64,000 nt of DNA, from positions 310,001 to 374,000 of the forward strand of contig NZ_JAJVKW010000007.1 in NCBI RefSeq assembly GCF_024198255.1. Direction: 5' to 3'. The notes under the pieces are model-generated. The model worked only from the letters and a program-made list of their open reading frames with translations. It was not told the origin of the DNA and made no database searches. The position numbers and the translations under genes were made by a program. Of this stretch, positions 17,423 through 26,376 are shown piece by piece (within the stretch, counting starts at the first letter, position 1; the number at the start of each line of letters is the position of its first letter). Source of the DNA: Myxococcus guangdongensis. Lineage in GTDB: Bacteria; Myxococcota; Myxococcia; Myxococcales; Myxococcaceae.

Positions 17423-20400
17423 CTACCTGGGCGTCACGCGGGAGTGACGGCGAGACAGTCCGAGCAGCCCGAACAACGCCATCGCCCAGGGGAGGGAGGA
17501 GGCGCCGCTCTGGCAGCCGCAGCCACTGTCGTCGGCGGGCGGCTCCGTGGGCGGGGGACCTCCCGCATCCGGCGTGGACGGGCCCGCGTCCGGCTGCGAC
17601 GTCACCGTCACCGAGAAGCTGCACGTGCCCTCGTTGCTCGGGGAGTCCGTGGCCGTGAAGGTCACCTCCGTGGTGCCCACCGGGAACGTCGCTCCAGAGG
17701 CGTGGCTGGAGTCGAGCGTGAGCGCCTCGCCCGAGTCGTCGTAGGCCGTGGCCTGCTCGAAGCTGACCTCGGCGCCTCGCGTGCTCGTCGCCTGCGTGGA
17801 CTGGTTGGGAGGACAGCTCACCCTCGGCGGGAAGGTGTCCGGGATGAGGCCCGCGAGCTTGTAGACCGTCATGCCCTGGCCGTAGTCCGCCTGGAAGTAG
17901 AGCGTCGAACCCACCATCGTGGGGTGGCTCGGGTTCGAGCCCCGCGGCCCTGGAATCATCTCCGCGAGCAGGGTCGGCGCACCCGTGGGTGAATCCAGTC
18001 TCCACAGCTCACGCCCCGTCGCGGGCCCCAGCGCCGTGAACACCAACGGGCCCTCCGAGGACGCCAGCAGCAATGCGTTCGGATGCGATGAATCGACTCC
18101 GGGCATCAGGTCCGCGACGCGCACCGTGCCTTCCTCCGTCCCATCCGTGCGCCACAGCTCGCGCCCACCCTCCGCGTCCGCGCCGCCGAAGAACAGGTGG
18201 TCACCCCACGCCACGAAGCTCGCGTCGTCAAATCCAGTCGACATGGCCGGACGCCGCAGCGTCGCCGCGCGCAGCGACACCGTGCCCGCCTCCGTCCCAT
18301 CCGTCTTCCACAACGTGGTGGCGCCTTCCGTCGCCGTCGCCCAGAAGTAGAGGTGGTCCTTCCACGCGAAGAGCTGCTCGGGTGATGCGCCGGTTTCTCC
18401 CGGGCGGAGGTCCGCCACGCGCACCGTGCCGCTCGTGGTGCCGTCCGACTTCCACAGCTCGCGTCCGGCCTCGTCCTTCGCGGAGAAGAACGTCAACGCG
18501 CCCAGCGCCGTGAACTCGCGCGGAGCCGAGCCACCTTCGCCCGTGGCGACGTGGATGTCCTTGAGCTTGCGCGTGAAGCCGAGCTCTCCCGTCGTCGTCC
18601 AGGGCTCCAGGCGACCGTCCTGCGTCTTGCCGCTGAACCAGAGGCTCCCGTGGAGGTACGACGGCTCGGACACGCTCGCGGGGGCATCCGAGATGCGCCA
18701 GGTCCCCGACTGCGTGGCGTCCGTGCGCCACAGCTGTCCTCCCACCGTGAGGAAGGCCTTGTCTCCGCCGGGGATGATGCGCGTCGACGAGACGTCGCGC
18801 GTCACGTGGTGGATGCCCGTGGCGCTGTCGTCCGTGGCCCACAGTCCCGAGGCCGTGGAGAGCAGCACCTGCCCCTGGAAGGGGGCCATCTCAATCCAAT
18901 TGTTGAGGCTGTTCGTCGCGAAGTGGAGGTTCTTGGGCGAAGTCGTCCCGTCCAGTCGCATCAGTCGCTGGTCCACGAGCAGATGTGCCGTCACGTAGAG
19001 CCGCTCGTCGAGCGAGACCATGTCGATGACCCGACCCGTGCCTCGCTTCGGCGTGGGGTCCGTCACGAGGTTCGTGCCCTGCTGCGTGCCATCCGTGGCG
19101 TGCAGCTCCAGCCCCCGCTGCCCATCGCTGCCAGGGAAGAGCAGCTTGTCTCCGAACACGAGCGCGTCCCGCCGCAGGTCCGAAATGACGAACTGCTCGA
19201 CGGACGCGAGCTGCAACAGCTCACCGGTTCCATCCCGCGTGCCGTCCGTCTTCCACAGCGCGCTCGGTCGTCCCGCGGACTGACCGTAGAAGACGAGGCT
19301 GTTCCCCACGGCGGCCAACCCGGCGCGCATCTCGATTCCCGGGAAGGGCTGCGCGCCCCAGACGATCTCGCTCCCGCTCACCGTTCCGTCCGAGGACCAG
19401 AGCCGACACGCCAGGCCATTGCCCGCGCCCAGACTCGAGCACGCCTGGAAGACGAGCTTCCCCGCGAGCACGCCCGGCTTGCGCGGCGACGTGGAGGCCG
19501 TGCCCGGATGCAGGTCCAGGATCGTCGTGCTCTCCGCCGTCCCCTCGGTGCGACAGAGCTCCTCGCCCGTGGCCGCGCTCGCGCAGGGGAAGTACGCCGC
19601 GCCGTCCAACAGGGTGGGGGACTGCGCGAGCCCCTGGACTCCCAACGGCACCTCCACGCCATCATCCCCCAGCGACGCGGAGGCGTGCAGCAGGACGGTG
19701 CCCGCCGCCGTGCCGTCACTCGCGTAGAGCCGACGCGGACTCGACGCCGTCCCCGCGCTCGCCGAAAAGAGCACCCGGCCCGCCACCGCGCCCAGCAGCC
19801 GAGGTGCGCCACCGCTGGCTCCGGGCACCAGGTCCGCGACCACCGCCGTGCCCGCGGAGGTCCCATCCGTCCGGCACAGCTCCAGACCCGACGCCTCCGA
19901 CGCACAGCTGAAGAAGAGCTGGCCCCCCACCTCCACGGCGGTCGTCACGCCCAGGTCCTTCACGGCGAGCCCGGCGAGCTCCCGCGTCCCCTCCACCGTG
20001 CCATCCGAGCGATACAGCCGCGAACCCGCCGAGAAGTAGAGCGCGCCCCCGAAGGAGACGGGCGCTGTCGGCAGCTCCGCGAGCCCCAGGCTCCCCACCA
20101 GGCGCGTTCCCTCGGGGGTGCCGTCCGTGGTCCACAGTCCCTCGGTGCCTCGCCACCAGGCACGCGAGCCCAGGACCGCCAGGCGCGGCGGAGACCGCCA
20201 TCCGGAGTTGTCGGGTCCGAGCGGCTCGTATCGCCACGCCAGCGTGCGCAGCAGCTTCGTCCCCTCGGGCGTCCCATCGGTCCGATAGAGCCCGAGCGAG
20301 TCCTCCCCGAAGAAGAGCGCGTACCCCTCCATCGCCGTCAGCCCCATGGGCCCCGTGTGGACGTTGCTCGAGGGGGTGGACACATCCACCAGCCGCACCG

Positions 20401-20479
20401 GCTCGGCCCGCGCGGGCAGGGCCCCCAGAAGACCCAACAACCACCACCGACCCACCACGGGTGCTGTCCAAGAAGTCAT
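17423..20479 (-). CDS. Exported ELWxxDGT-repeat protein with MYXO-CTERM anchor
   Basis: 1018 residues from ATG 20479; the frame opens 39 codons earlier but the signal peptide (WWLLGLLGALPARAEP) starts here. About 15 copies of an ELWxxDGT-type repeat follow (for example LWKTDGTEAGT, LWRTDGTEEGT), implying a beta-propeller-like surface protein. Next is a HYR-like beta-sandwich (PRVSCPPNQ onward, about 885-960). The end has a Pro/Asp-rich spacer, DSGCGCQSG, a hydrophobic helix and an Arg-rich tail. This is a MYXO-CTERM signal, recognised by myxobacterial sorting proteases for anchoring at the cell surface. Ligand unknown. Diverges from the small gene at 20657. Confidence 0.9.
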   Translation of the reverse strand: MTSWTAPVVGRWWLLGLLGALPARAEPVRLVDVSTPSSNVHTGPMGLTAMEGYALFFGEDSLGLYRTDGTPEGTKLLRTLAWRYEPLGPDNSGWRSPPRLAVLGSRAWWRGTEGLWTTDGTPEGTRLVGSLGLAELPTAPVSFGGALYFSAGSRLYRSDGTVEGTRELAGLAVKDLGVTTAVEVGGQLFFSCASEASGLELCRTDGTSAGTAVVADLVPGASGGAPRLLGAVAGRVLFSASAGTASSPRRLYASDGTAAGTVLLHASASLGDDGVEVPLGVQGLAQSPTLLDGAAYFPCASAATGEELCRTEGTAESTTILDLHPGTASTSPRKPGVLAGKLVFQACSSLGAGNGLACRLWSSDGTVSGSEIVWGAQPFPGIEMRAGLAAVGNSLVFYGQSAGRPSALWKTDGTRDGTGELLQLASVEQFVISDLRRDALVFGDKLLFPGSDGQRGLELHATDGTQQGTNLVTDPTPKRGTGRVIDMVSLDERLYVTAHLLVDQRLMRLDGTTSPKNLHFATNSLNNWIEMAPFQGQVLLSTASGLWATDDSATGIHHVTRDVSSTRIIPGGDKAFLTVGGQLWRTDATQSGTWRISDAPASVSEPSYLHGSLWFSGKTQDGRLEPWTTTGELGFTRKLKDIHVATGEGGSAPREFTALGALTFFSAKDEAGRELWKSDGTTSGTVRVADLRPGETGASPEQLFAWKDHLYFWATATEGATTLWKTDGTEAGTVSLRAATLRRPAMSTGFDDASFVAWGDHLFFGGADAEGGRELWRTDGTEEGTVRVADLMPGVDSSHPNALLLASSEGPLVFTALGPATGRELWRLDSPTGAPTLLAEMIPGPRGSNPSHPTMVGSTLYFQADYGQGMTVYKLAGLIPDTFPPRVSCPPNQSTQATSTRGAEVSFEQATAYDDSGEALTLDSSHASGATFPVGTTEVTFTATDSPSNEGTCSFSVTVTSQPDAGPSTPDAGGPPPTEPPADDSGCGCQSGASSLPWAMALFGLLGLSRRHSRVTPR

Positions 20480-20656
20480 ATCGCCTGATACGCAACCGCC
20501 CCCGGGTTCCGGTCGGCCGAGGGGAGAGGAGACGAGGGTCCGACCTGCTTCGCGAGCCCTCGACCGACACGCCCCCACCCGGGCCCGGCGAGCCACGAGT
20601 CTACCGTGGCGCTCCGGGCCCTGTTACACATCCCCGCGATTTCCCCAGGAGCGCCC

Positions 20657-21184
20657 ATGGCCCCCTCTCTCTTCGACGACAACGGCTACCAGGACGTCCC
20701 CAACCGCGAGGTCCACACCACCGACCTCTCCGCGGCGGACGACCGGACCCTCCGGATGGCCACGCCCCGCGTGGACGCCGCGCTGCTCGACGCCCTGGTG
20801 CGCTACCAGGAAGCCTTCCTCTCCCATGTGGGCGCGGACCCCGGCGCCGAGGCCCTCGCCACCGCCCACCGCCTGGCCCAGGAGTCCTCCGGCCTGAACC
20901 CCAAGACGCTGGAGCAGGGCGTGTCCCTCCTGCGCGCCTTCGGAGGCCGCCGGTGGACGGCTCGCAAGCTGGACGACAAGCTGCGTCAACTGGAGTCCCA
21001 GCCCGCGAGCCCCCAGACGGACGAGCTCGCGACCCGCCTGCGCGGGGAGCTCGTCAAACAGGAGCGGGCCACGGACGCCCTGGCCCGTCGTTACGGGGAG
21101 GACACCCTGACGCTCCTCAAGGAGCACGAGGCGCGGCTGGTGGACCTCCACACCCGGATGACCGGACTGCTCAGCCAGGGATGA
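20657..21184 (+). CDS. Small helical hypothetical protein
   Basis: 175 residues, no signal peptide or membrane segment, strongly charged and predicted all-helical, with long heptad-like stretches in the second half (RGELVKQERATDALARRYGE). I do not recognise a family. ATG 20657 is chosen because AGGAG precedes it at good spacing (CAGGAGCGCCC); an in-frame upstream start at 20606 lacks this. Excellent third-position GC bias supports a real gene. It sits 73 bp before miaB but that gene has its own promoter candidate, so the link may be fortuitous. Confidence 0.75.
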   Translation: MAPSLFDDNGYQDVPNREVHTTDLSAADDRTLRMATPRVDAALLDALVRYQEAFLSHVGADPGAEALATAHRLAQESSGLNPKTLEQGVSLLRAFGGRRWTARKLDDKLRQLESQPASPQTDELATRLRGELVKQERATDALARRYGEDTLTLLKEHEARLVDLHTRMTGLLSQG

Positions 21185-21202
21185 CCGCGGTCCCCGGTTC
21201 GG

Positions 21203-21231
21203 TTGATTTCCACGCCCGGCCGTCGCATAAG
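21203..21231 (+). promoter_or_regulatory. Candidate sigma70 promoter of miaB
   Basis: TTGATT (21203-21208) and CATAAG (21226-21231) with a 17-bp spacer, placing the start of transcription about 20 bp before the miaB ATG. Confidence 0.5.
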
Positions 21232-21257
21232 GGCACGTTCTTGCTCAGAGAAATCCC

Positions 21258-22646
21258 ATGAAGCGCTACTTCATCCACACCTTCGGCTGCCAGATGAACG
21301 TCAACGACTCGCTCCGCATGAGCGAGGTGCTGGCGAAGATGTCCTACGAGCCGACGCCGGTGCCGGAGAACGCCGACCTCATCATCCTCAACACCTGCTC
21401 CATCCGTGAGAAGGCCGAGGACAAGATGCTGTCCGCGCTGGGCCGCTACAAGCCGGTGAAGGCCAGCCGGGGCGCGCTCATCGGCGTGGGCGGCTGCGTG
21501 GCCCAGCAGGAGAAGGACCGCCTCATCAAGAAGGTCCCGTACCTGGACTTCGTGTTCGGCCCCGACAACATCGCCCGCCTGCCGGACATCATCGGCCGCG
21601 TCGAGTCGGAGCGGGCGCGCGTCGTGGAGACGGCCTTCGTGGACTCCGAGGAGTACGTCTTCCCGCGCGCCGACCCGGAGACGTCCCGCGGCAAGGTCAC
21701 CGAGTTCGTCACGGTGATGAAGGGCTGCGACAACGTCTGCTCGTTCTGCATCGTGCCGCACACGCGCGGCCGCGAGGTGAGTCGCGCCTTCCCGGACGTG
21801 CTCCAGGAAGTGGATGGGCTGGCCAAGGTGGGCGTGCGTGAGGTGACGCTCATCGGGCAGAACGTGAACTCGTACCTGGGCGGCGTGTCCTTCGCGCAGC
21901 TGCTCCTGCGCTGCGCGGAGGTGCCGGGCATCGAGCGCGTGCGCTTCACCACCAGCCACCCGCATGACCTGTCGGACGAGCTCATCGAGGCGTTCCGCGC
22001 GCAGCCCAAGATCGCCCCGCACTTCCACCTGCCCGTGCAGTGCGGGAGTGATCGCATCCTGAAGATGATGCGCCGCGACTACACCGTGGTGCAGTACCTG
22101 GAGCGGCTGCAGAAGCTGCGCGACGCGCGCCCGGGCATCGCCGTCACCACCGACATCATCGTGGGCTTCCCCGGCGAGACGGAGGAGGACTTCGAGATGA
22201 CGATGAAGCTGACCGAGCAGGTCCGCTTCGACAACCAGTTCTCCTTCATCTACAGCCCGCGCCCCAAGACGGGCGCCGCGCTGCGGGAGAAGGACTGGGG
22301 CCCGGTGGAGCACGAGGTGAAGATCGCCCGCCTGGAGCGCCTGCAGAAGCTGCAGCGCCGCATCAGCGCGGAGACCACCGCGGCGCTCGTGGGCACCGAG
22401 GTGGAGGTCATGGTGGAGGGCCACTCGCGCTACGACGCCGCCAAGCGCTTCGGCCGCACGCCGGAGAACCGCACCGTCAACTTCGACGGCGACGCCCCCG
22501 CGGGCGCCTTCGTCACGGTGAAGGTGGATCGCTCCACGCCCAACCAGCTCGCCGGCAAGCAGGTGGCGGTGCTGCAGCTGCCCACCGTGGAGCCGCTGCC
22601 CGTCCCGCGTCCCGACTCGCCGTTCCACGTCGTCGCGGAGGCCTGA
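21258..22646 (+). CDS. miaB: tRNA-2-methylthio-N6-dimethylallyladenosine synthase
   Basis: 462 residues with the three domains of MiaB. The N-terminal UPF0004 domain binds one [4Fe-4S] cluster through Cys11 (FGCQMN), Cys47 (NTCSIREKAE) and Cys80 (GGCVAQQ). The radical-SAM domain has Cys157, Cys161 and Cys164 (GCDNVCSFCIVPHTRG). The C-terminal TRAM domain (about 380-447) binds tRNA. It adds a methylthio group to i6A37 of tRNAs reading UNN codons. The sequence details (FGCQMN, NTCSIREKAE) favour MiaB over the paralogues MtaB and RimO. Co-transcribed with the next gene, which starts 4 bp after the stop. Confidence 0.96.
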   Translation: MKRYFIHTFGCQMNVNDSLRMSEVLAKMSYEPTPVPENADLIILNTCSIREKAEDKMLSALGRYKPVKASRGALIGVGGCVAQQEKDRLIKKVPYLDFVFGPDNIARLPDIIGRVESERARVVETAFVDSEEYVFPRADPETSRGKVTEFVTVMKGCDNVCSFCIVPHTRGREVSRAFPDVLQEVDGLAKVGVREVTLIGQNVNSYLGGVSFAQLLLRCAEVPGIERVRFTTSHPHDLSDELIEAFRAQPKIAPHFHLPVQCGSDRILKMMRRDYTVVQYLERLQKLRDARPGIAVTTDIIVGFPGETEEDFEMTMKLTEQVRFDNQFSFIYSPRPKTGAALREKDWGPVEHEVKIARLERLQKLQRRISAETTAALVGTEVEVMVEGHSRYDAAKRFGRTPENRTVNFDGDAPAGAFVTVKVDRSTPNQLAGKQVAVLQLPTVEPLPVPRPDSPFHVVAEA

Positions 22647-22650
22647 AGCC

Positions 22651-23166
22651 ATGGCGCTCAGGCCGTTTCGCGGCGTGCTGCCCACCGTCCACCCGAGCTG
22701 CTTCGTGGACGACTCCGCCCAGGTCGTGGGCGACGTGCACCTGGGCGAGGACTCCTCGGTGTGGATCAACACGGTGATGCGCGGGGACGTGAACCCCATC
22801 CGCATCGGCCAGCGCACCAACATCCAGGACCTGTCCCTCATCCACGTCACCGGCGGCCGCTCCAGCACCGTCGTCGGTGACGACGTGACGGTGGGGCACC
22901 ACGTCGTGTTGCACGGCTGCACCGTGGGCAACCGCGTGCTCGTCGGGATGGGCGCCATCCTCCTGGACGACGTGGAGGTGGGGGACGACTGCATCATCGG
23001 CGCGGGGACGCTCCTGACGCCCGGGACGAAGATTCCCCCCGGCTCACTGGTGGTGGGCTCTCCCGGCAAGGTGAAGCGCGCGGTGACTCCGGAAGAGCGG
23101 GAGTTCCTGTTGTTGTCCGCTCAGCATTACGTCCACATCGCCTCCGAGTACCGCGCCAGCCGCTGA
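22651..23166 (+). CDS. Gamma-carbonic-anhydrase-like left-handed beta-helix protein
   Basis: 171 residues of hexapeptide repeats forming a left-handed beta helix. The three metal-binding histidines of the gamma-CA/YrdA group are present: His65 (LSLIHV), His83 (VGHHVVL) and His88 (LHGC). The family binds zinc or iron; members show carbonic anhydrase activity or act as trimeric scaffolds, and many YrdA-type members are inactive in vitro. It begins 4 bp after miaB, so is co-transcribed. A hairpin follows at 23210-23229. Confidence 0.9.
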   Translation: MALRPFRGVLPTVHPSCFVDDSAQVVGDVHLGEDSSVWINTVMRGDVNPIRIGQRTNIQDLSLIHVTGGRSSTVVGDDVTVGHHVVLHGCTVGNRVLVGMGAILLDDVEVGDDCIIGAGTLLTPGTKIPPGSLVVGSPGKVKRAVTPEEREFLLLSAQHYVHIASEYRASR

Positions 23167-23209
23167 CTCGCCGGCCTGTCCCTCTACAGCTCAATAAATT
23201 CAATGAGTT

Positions 23210-23229
23210 GTCGCCGCTTCCGCGGCGAC
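23210..23229. terminator. Hairpin between gamma-CA gene and P450 gene
   Basis: GTCGCCGC (23210-23217) and GCGGCGAC (23222-23229) form a perfect 8-bp stem with a TTCC tetraloop between two convergent genes. On the minus strand the hairpin is followed by an AT-rich tract (CATTGAATTTATT), better suited to terminating the P450 transcript. Confidence 0.6.
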
Positions 23230-23235
23230 TGCCAC

Positions 23236-24432
23236 TCAGGCAGGGAACAGTTCGACGGGCAGTGTCCTCGGCCCACGGGTGATGAGGGCCTGTGTCCAGT
23301 CGATGCGCTCCGTACGCAACTTCACCCGGCTCACGCGCGAGACGAGCTCCTCAAGGGCGACACGTGTCTCCATCCGGGTGAGCACCGCGCCCAGGCAATA
23401 GTGGAGCCCATGGCCGAAGGAGAGGTGCGGCGACCCCTTGCGCTCCAGGATGAACCTGTCGCCTTCCGGGAAGTGTTTCTCGTCGCGCGCCGCGGAGGCC
23501 ATCGATACCGCCACCGTCGTTCCCTTCGGCAGGAAGACTCCAGCCAGCGTCACGTCGTCGAGACACACACGCAACGTGAGCATGCCAACGGGTTCGTAGC
23601 GAAGGGCCTCCTCGACGAAGCGAGGTACAAGGGCGGAGTCCTCGCGGAGGCGGGACAGCAACTCTGGATGCAGGGCGAGTATCCGGGCGCTTTGTCCAAG
23701 CAGGTGGGTCGTCGTGTCCAAGCCGCCGGCGAGCAGCGCGAAGAAGACGGATGTCAGCTCTTCGTCCGTCAGGGCCTCTCCGTCGACTCGCGCTCGAAGC
23801 AGGTCACTGACCATGTCTTCGCCTGGGGACCGTCGTCGGTCTTCCAGCACCTCCTGGAAATACCTCGTCAGCTCATCGATGGTGTGGCGGCTCTGCTCCA
23901 TCTGTGCGGTGTCCCCGGGAAGGACACCACCGATGGTCATGATGTCGTAGGTCCAGCGCTTGAGCTGCCCGCGCAAGGAGGCATCCAACCCGAGGAGCCA
24001 ACCCATGACGGAGGAGGGGATCAGGGCGGCGAAGGCATCCATGAACTCGACTTCTCGCTCACGCATCATGCGGGACACGCACTCCCGGGCGAGCACGCGG
24101 ATGCGTGCCTCCAGTGGCGCCAAGGCCTTCGGCGTGAAGGCCTGGCTGAGGAGTGCTCGCATCCGCCCATGCTGGGGCGGGTCCATGAAAGGGAGGGACG
24201 TGGCGAAGGGGTTGGTTTTCCCGAGCCACTCCGGCTCGAAGGCCAGGCGCAACTGACTGGAAGAGAAGAGCTGGCTCGACCTGAATACGTACTGGGCTTC
24301 GTCATAGCGGGTAACGACCCACATTCCACCCGGGTCGGCCTGGACGAGAGGCCCCTGGCGCCTGAGCTCCGCGAGATGGGGATGGGGGTCCTCGATGAAC
24401 TCACGCGACAGGAAGTTGAGACGGGTGCTCAT
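23236..24432 (-). CDS. Cytochrome P450
   Basis: 398 residues, soluble bacterial class. The I-helix oxygen-activation motif is AGGLDTTTH, the ExxR motif is EEALRYEP, and the haem-binding loop is FGHGLHYCLG with axial Cys346. ATG 24432 is chosen because the family N-terminus begins here and GGAGG precedes it; the frame continues upstream as an unlikely extension. No ferredoxin or reductase gene is nearby, so electrons must come from elsewhere. It is divergent from a class I terpene synthase 231 bp away, so the most likely job is oxidising that terpene. Confidence 0.95.
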   Translation of the reverse strand: MSTRLNFLSREFIEDPHPHLAELRRQGPLVQADPGGMWVVTRYDEAQYVFRSSQLFSSSQLRLAFEPEWLGKTNPFATSLPFMDPPQHGRMRALLSQAFTPKALAPLEARIRVLARECVSRMMREREVEFMDAFAALIPSSVMGWLLGLDASLRGQLKRWTYDIMTIGGVLPGDTAQMEQSRHTIDELTRYFQEVLEDRRRSPGEDMVSDLLRARVDGEALTDEELTSVFFALLAGGLDTTTHLLGQSARILALHPELLSRLREDSALVPRFVEEALRYEPVGMLTLRVCLDDVTLAGVFLPKGTTVAVSMASAARDEKHFPEGDRFILERKGSPHLSFGHGLHYCLGAVLTRMETRVALEELVSRVSRVKLRTERIDWTQALITRGPRTLPVELFPA

Positions 24433-24469
24433 CAGCGTGCGACCTCCACAGTCTCGGGTGGATGACTTG

Positions 24470-24498
24470 GGAATATGAAGTTGAACAAATACAGACAA
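24470..24498 (-). promoter_or_regulatory. Candidate promoter of the P450 gene
   Basis: Read on the minus strand: TTGTCT (24498-24493), 17-bp spacer, TATTCC (24475-24470), about 38 bp before the P450 ATG. This stretch is noticeably AT-rich. Confidence 0.45.
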
Positions 24499-24625
24499 AG
24501 CCAGCAACAGGCAACACAACCCACCACGAATCACGCGGGGAGTGACCCGCACTCATCCATAGACTGTCCCGCACCCCAAGCCCGCATGACCGACGAATCC
24601 GGCTCATGCAAGTAAATGGCTGCTG

Positions 24626-24639
24626 CCGACACCTGTCGG
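24626..24639. promoter_or_regulatory. Inverted repeat CCGACA-CC-TGTCGG
   Basis: Two perfect 6-bp arms with a 2-bp centre, ending 24 bp before the terpene synthase ATG. It is placed where an operator could control the terpene gene or both divergent genes. A half-site (GACCGACG) occurs at 24588. Confidence 0.4.
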
Positions 24640-24663
24640 TCATGGATGAGATAGATTGGGAAC

Positions 24664-25689
24664 ATGCAAACGAGCACGCCTCGAGTCGAGCTGCCTTTTC
24701 TCCCTGGTCTCAGTCCCGACAGGGAAGCATCGCGCGCGACCACGCTTCGGTGGATGGCTTTTCACGGGCTCGTCGTCGGGCATGACGCCCTGTGGACCTA
24801 TGACAAGATGCGTACCGACCTGCTTTCCGCGAGAGTGTTTTGTGATGCTCGCGGGGCAGGCCTCGATCTGGCGAACGAGTGGATTGCCTGGTTCTTCGTC
24901 TTCGACGACCAATTCGATGGGCCGCTGGGGAGAGATCTCGAAGCGACCCACGCTGTCCTGGAGGAGTTCCTGTCCGCGGTGCAGACGGGTACACCTCTGC
25001 GCCATCCTTCGTCGCCCCTCTGCTCTTCATGGATTGATCTGTGGGGCCGTTCAATCTCAGGGATGAGCGAGACCTGGGCGGAGCGCTTCGCCGGGAACTT
25101 TCTGCGATATTTCCAATCGTATCAGCGAGAAGCGTTGGATCGGTTGCAAGGTGGACCCGCCGATCTCGCGAGCTACCTGGACAATCGGCGGCACACCATT
25201 GGCTTCGCGCCCGCCCTGGACCTCTGCGAACCCGCGTCGGGCTACGAAATCCCCCCGGAACTCCATGGCAGTGAGCCCATGGTCACCATGCGATTGATGA
25301 GCACGGACGTGGTGGTGATTGCCAACGACATCTGCTCCGCCACGAAGGAGGCCGCAGTGGGGCAAATGCACAATGTCGTGCTGCTCCGCATGCGGGACGA
25401 AGGTTGTGACCAGTCCACCGCCACGCAGTGGGCGGCGGGCCTCATCGCGGATCGGGTGAGGACCTTTCAAGAGGCGGAGTCGCGGATGCGACAAGGAACC
25501 CAGACAGTCACGGCCTGGAGCTATATCGACCGAGGCATCTCGGCGATGAAGAACTGGATGCGGGGGAACCTGGACTGGTCCTATGAGACCGCCCGCTATT
25601 CTTCGACTGACGAGCTCTGGTCTTCGGAGCGCACGTGGCCGTGGGAGGTGCTGCACAACGCTCCGAAAGGGAGCGCCAAGTCGTCGTGA
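24664..25689 (+). CDS. Class I terpene synthase (probable sesquiterpene cyclase)
   Basis: 341 residues, the size of a single-domain bacterial terpene cyclase. The Mg-binding DDxxD motif is D81-D-Q-F-D85 and the NSE/DTE triad is N221-D-I-C-S225-A-T-K-E229. An upstream Arg (R175/R176, DNRRHTIG) is placed as the pyrophosphate sensor, and the C-terminal ETARY gives the RY pair. It ionises farnesyl (or geranyl) diphosphate and cyclises it. It is not the two-domain geosmin synthase. Product cannot be predicted. With the divergent P450 it forms a minimal terpene cluster; no prenyl diphosphate synthase is nearby. Confidence 0.93.
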   Translation: MQTSTPRVELPFLPGLSPDREASRATTLRWMAFHGLVVGHDALWTYDKMRTDLLSARVFCDARGAGLDLANEWIAWFFVFDDQFDGPLGRDLEATHAVLEEFLSAVQTGTPLRHPSSPLCSSWIDLWGRSISGMSETWAERFAGNFLRYFQSYQREALDRLQGGPADLASYLDNRRHTIGFAPALDLCEPASGYEIPPELHGSEPMVTMRLMSTDVVVIANDICSATKEAAVGQMHNVVLLRMRDEGCDQSTATQWAAGLIADRVRTFQEAESRMRQGTQTVTAWSYIDRGISAMKNWMRGNLDWSYETARYSSTDELWSSERTWPWEVLHNAPKGSAKSS

Positions 25690-25877
25690 AGGACCGGTGG
25701 TCCCTCCAGCGCGGACGGAGACAGCACCAGGGGGAGGGATGGGCACGGCAGGGCCAGGGCCCCTGCGTGAATCCGGCGATTGCGGATAACACCGCGTCCT
25801 GCTTGGGACTTTTCATCGCCCGGCCCGTGAGCCGTTGACTCGCCGGCCCGCGCGGCCCGTGTTAGGACCCTGGCACC

Positions 25878-26348
25878 ATGGCTCTCGTGCCTGCGAACAC
25901 CCTCAAGGCGTGCCCTCTCTTCAAGGGCTTCACCGACACCGGCATCCAGATCTTCGCGGGTGTGGCCGTGCCTCGGGCCTTCCCCAAGGGCACCGCGTTG
26001 TTCGTCGAGGGCAAGACGGGCGAGTCGCTCATCATCGTCGGCGAGGGCACGGTGCGGCTGAGCGCCAAGAGCCCGTCGGGCGAGGACGTGTCACTGGGCG
26101 AGGTGGGCACGGGCGAGCCGTTGGGCGAGCTGGCCCTGGTGCAGAAGGGTGAGCGGCTCTGCACCGCGACGGCCGTCACGGACGTGTCCGCGCTGGAGAT
26201 TCGCGCGGCGGACTTCCAGAAGCTGCTGGCCACCAAGCCCCAGGCCTGCGTGAAGCTGCTGATGGGCATCGTCGGCTTCTTCGGCCAGAAGGCCCGGGAC
26301 AACCGGGACATGATTCGGACCCTCATCGGAAAGGCGCCGGCCGCCTGA
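25878..26348 (+). CDS. Single-domain cyclic nucleotide-binding protein
   Basis: 156 residues, essentially one cNMP-binding beta-barrel. The phosphate-binding cassette is visible as GEPLGELALVQKGERLCTATA, where the GE...L and the Arg that contact the cyclic phosphate are present. There is no helix-turn-helix or catalytic domain, so it is not a CRP-type regulator; it probably acts as a stand-alone sensor or partner subunit. The start ATG 25878 has a weak ribosome site. The next gene begins 28 bp downstream and may be co-transcribed. Confidence 0.87.
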   Translation: MALVPANTLKACPLFKGFTDTGIQIFAGVAVPRAFPKGTALFVEGKTGESLIIVGEGTVRLSAKSPSGEDVSLGEVGTGEPLGELALVQKGERLCTATAVTDVSALEIRAADFQKLLATKPQACVKLLMGIVGFFGQKARDNRDMIRTLIGKAPAA

Positions 26349-26376
26349 GGGGCGCGTGGTAGCGTCGGGGCTCCGT

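Noticed and set aside
18551..20488. 645-codon plus-strand frame
   Set aside because: Antisense to the ELWxxDGT-repeat gene, whose repeats and signal peptide are unmistakable.
24664..25689. Geosmin synthase
   Set aside because: Only one cyclase domain of 341 residues is present; geosmin synthases are two-domain proteins of over 700 residues.
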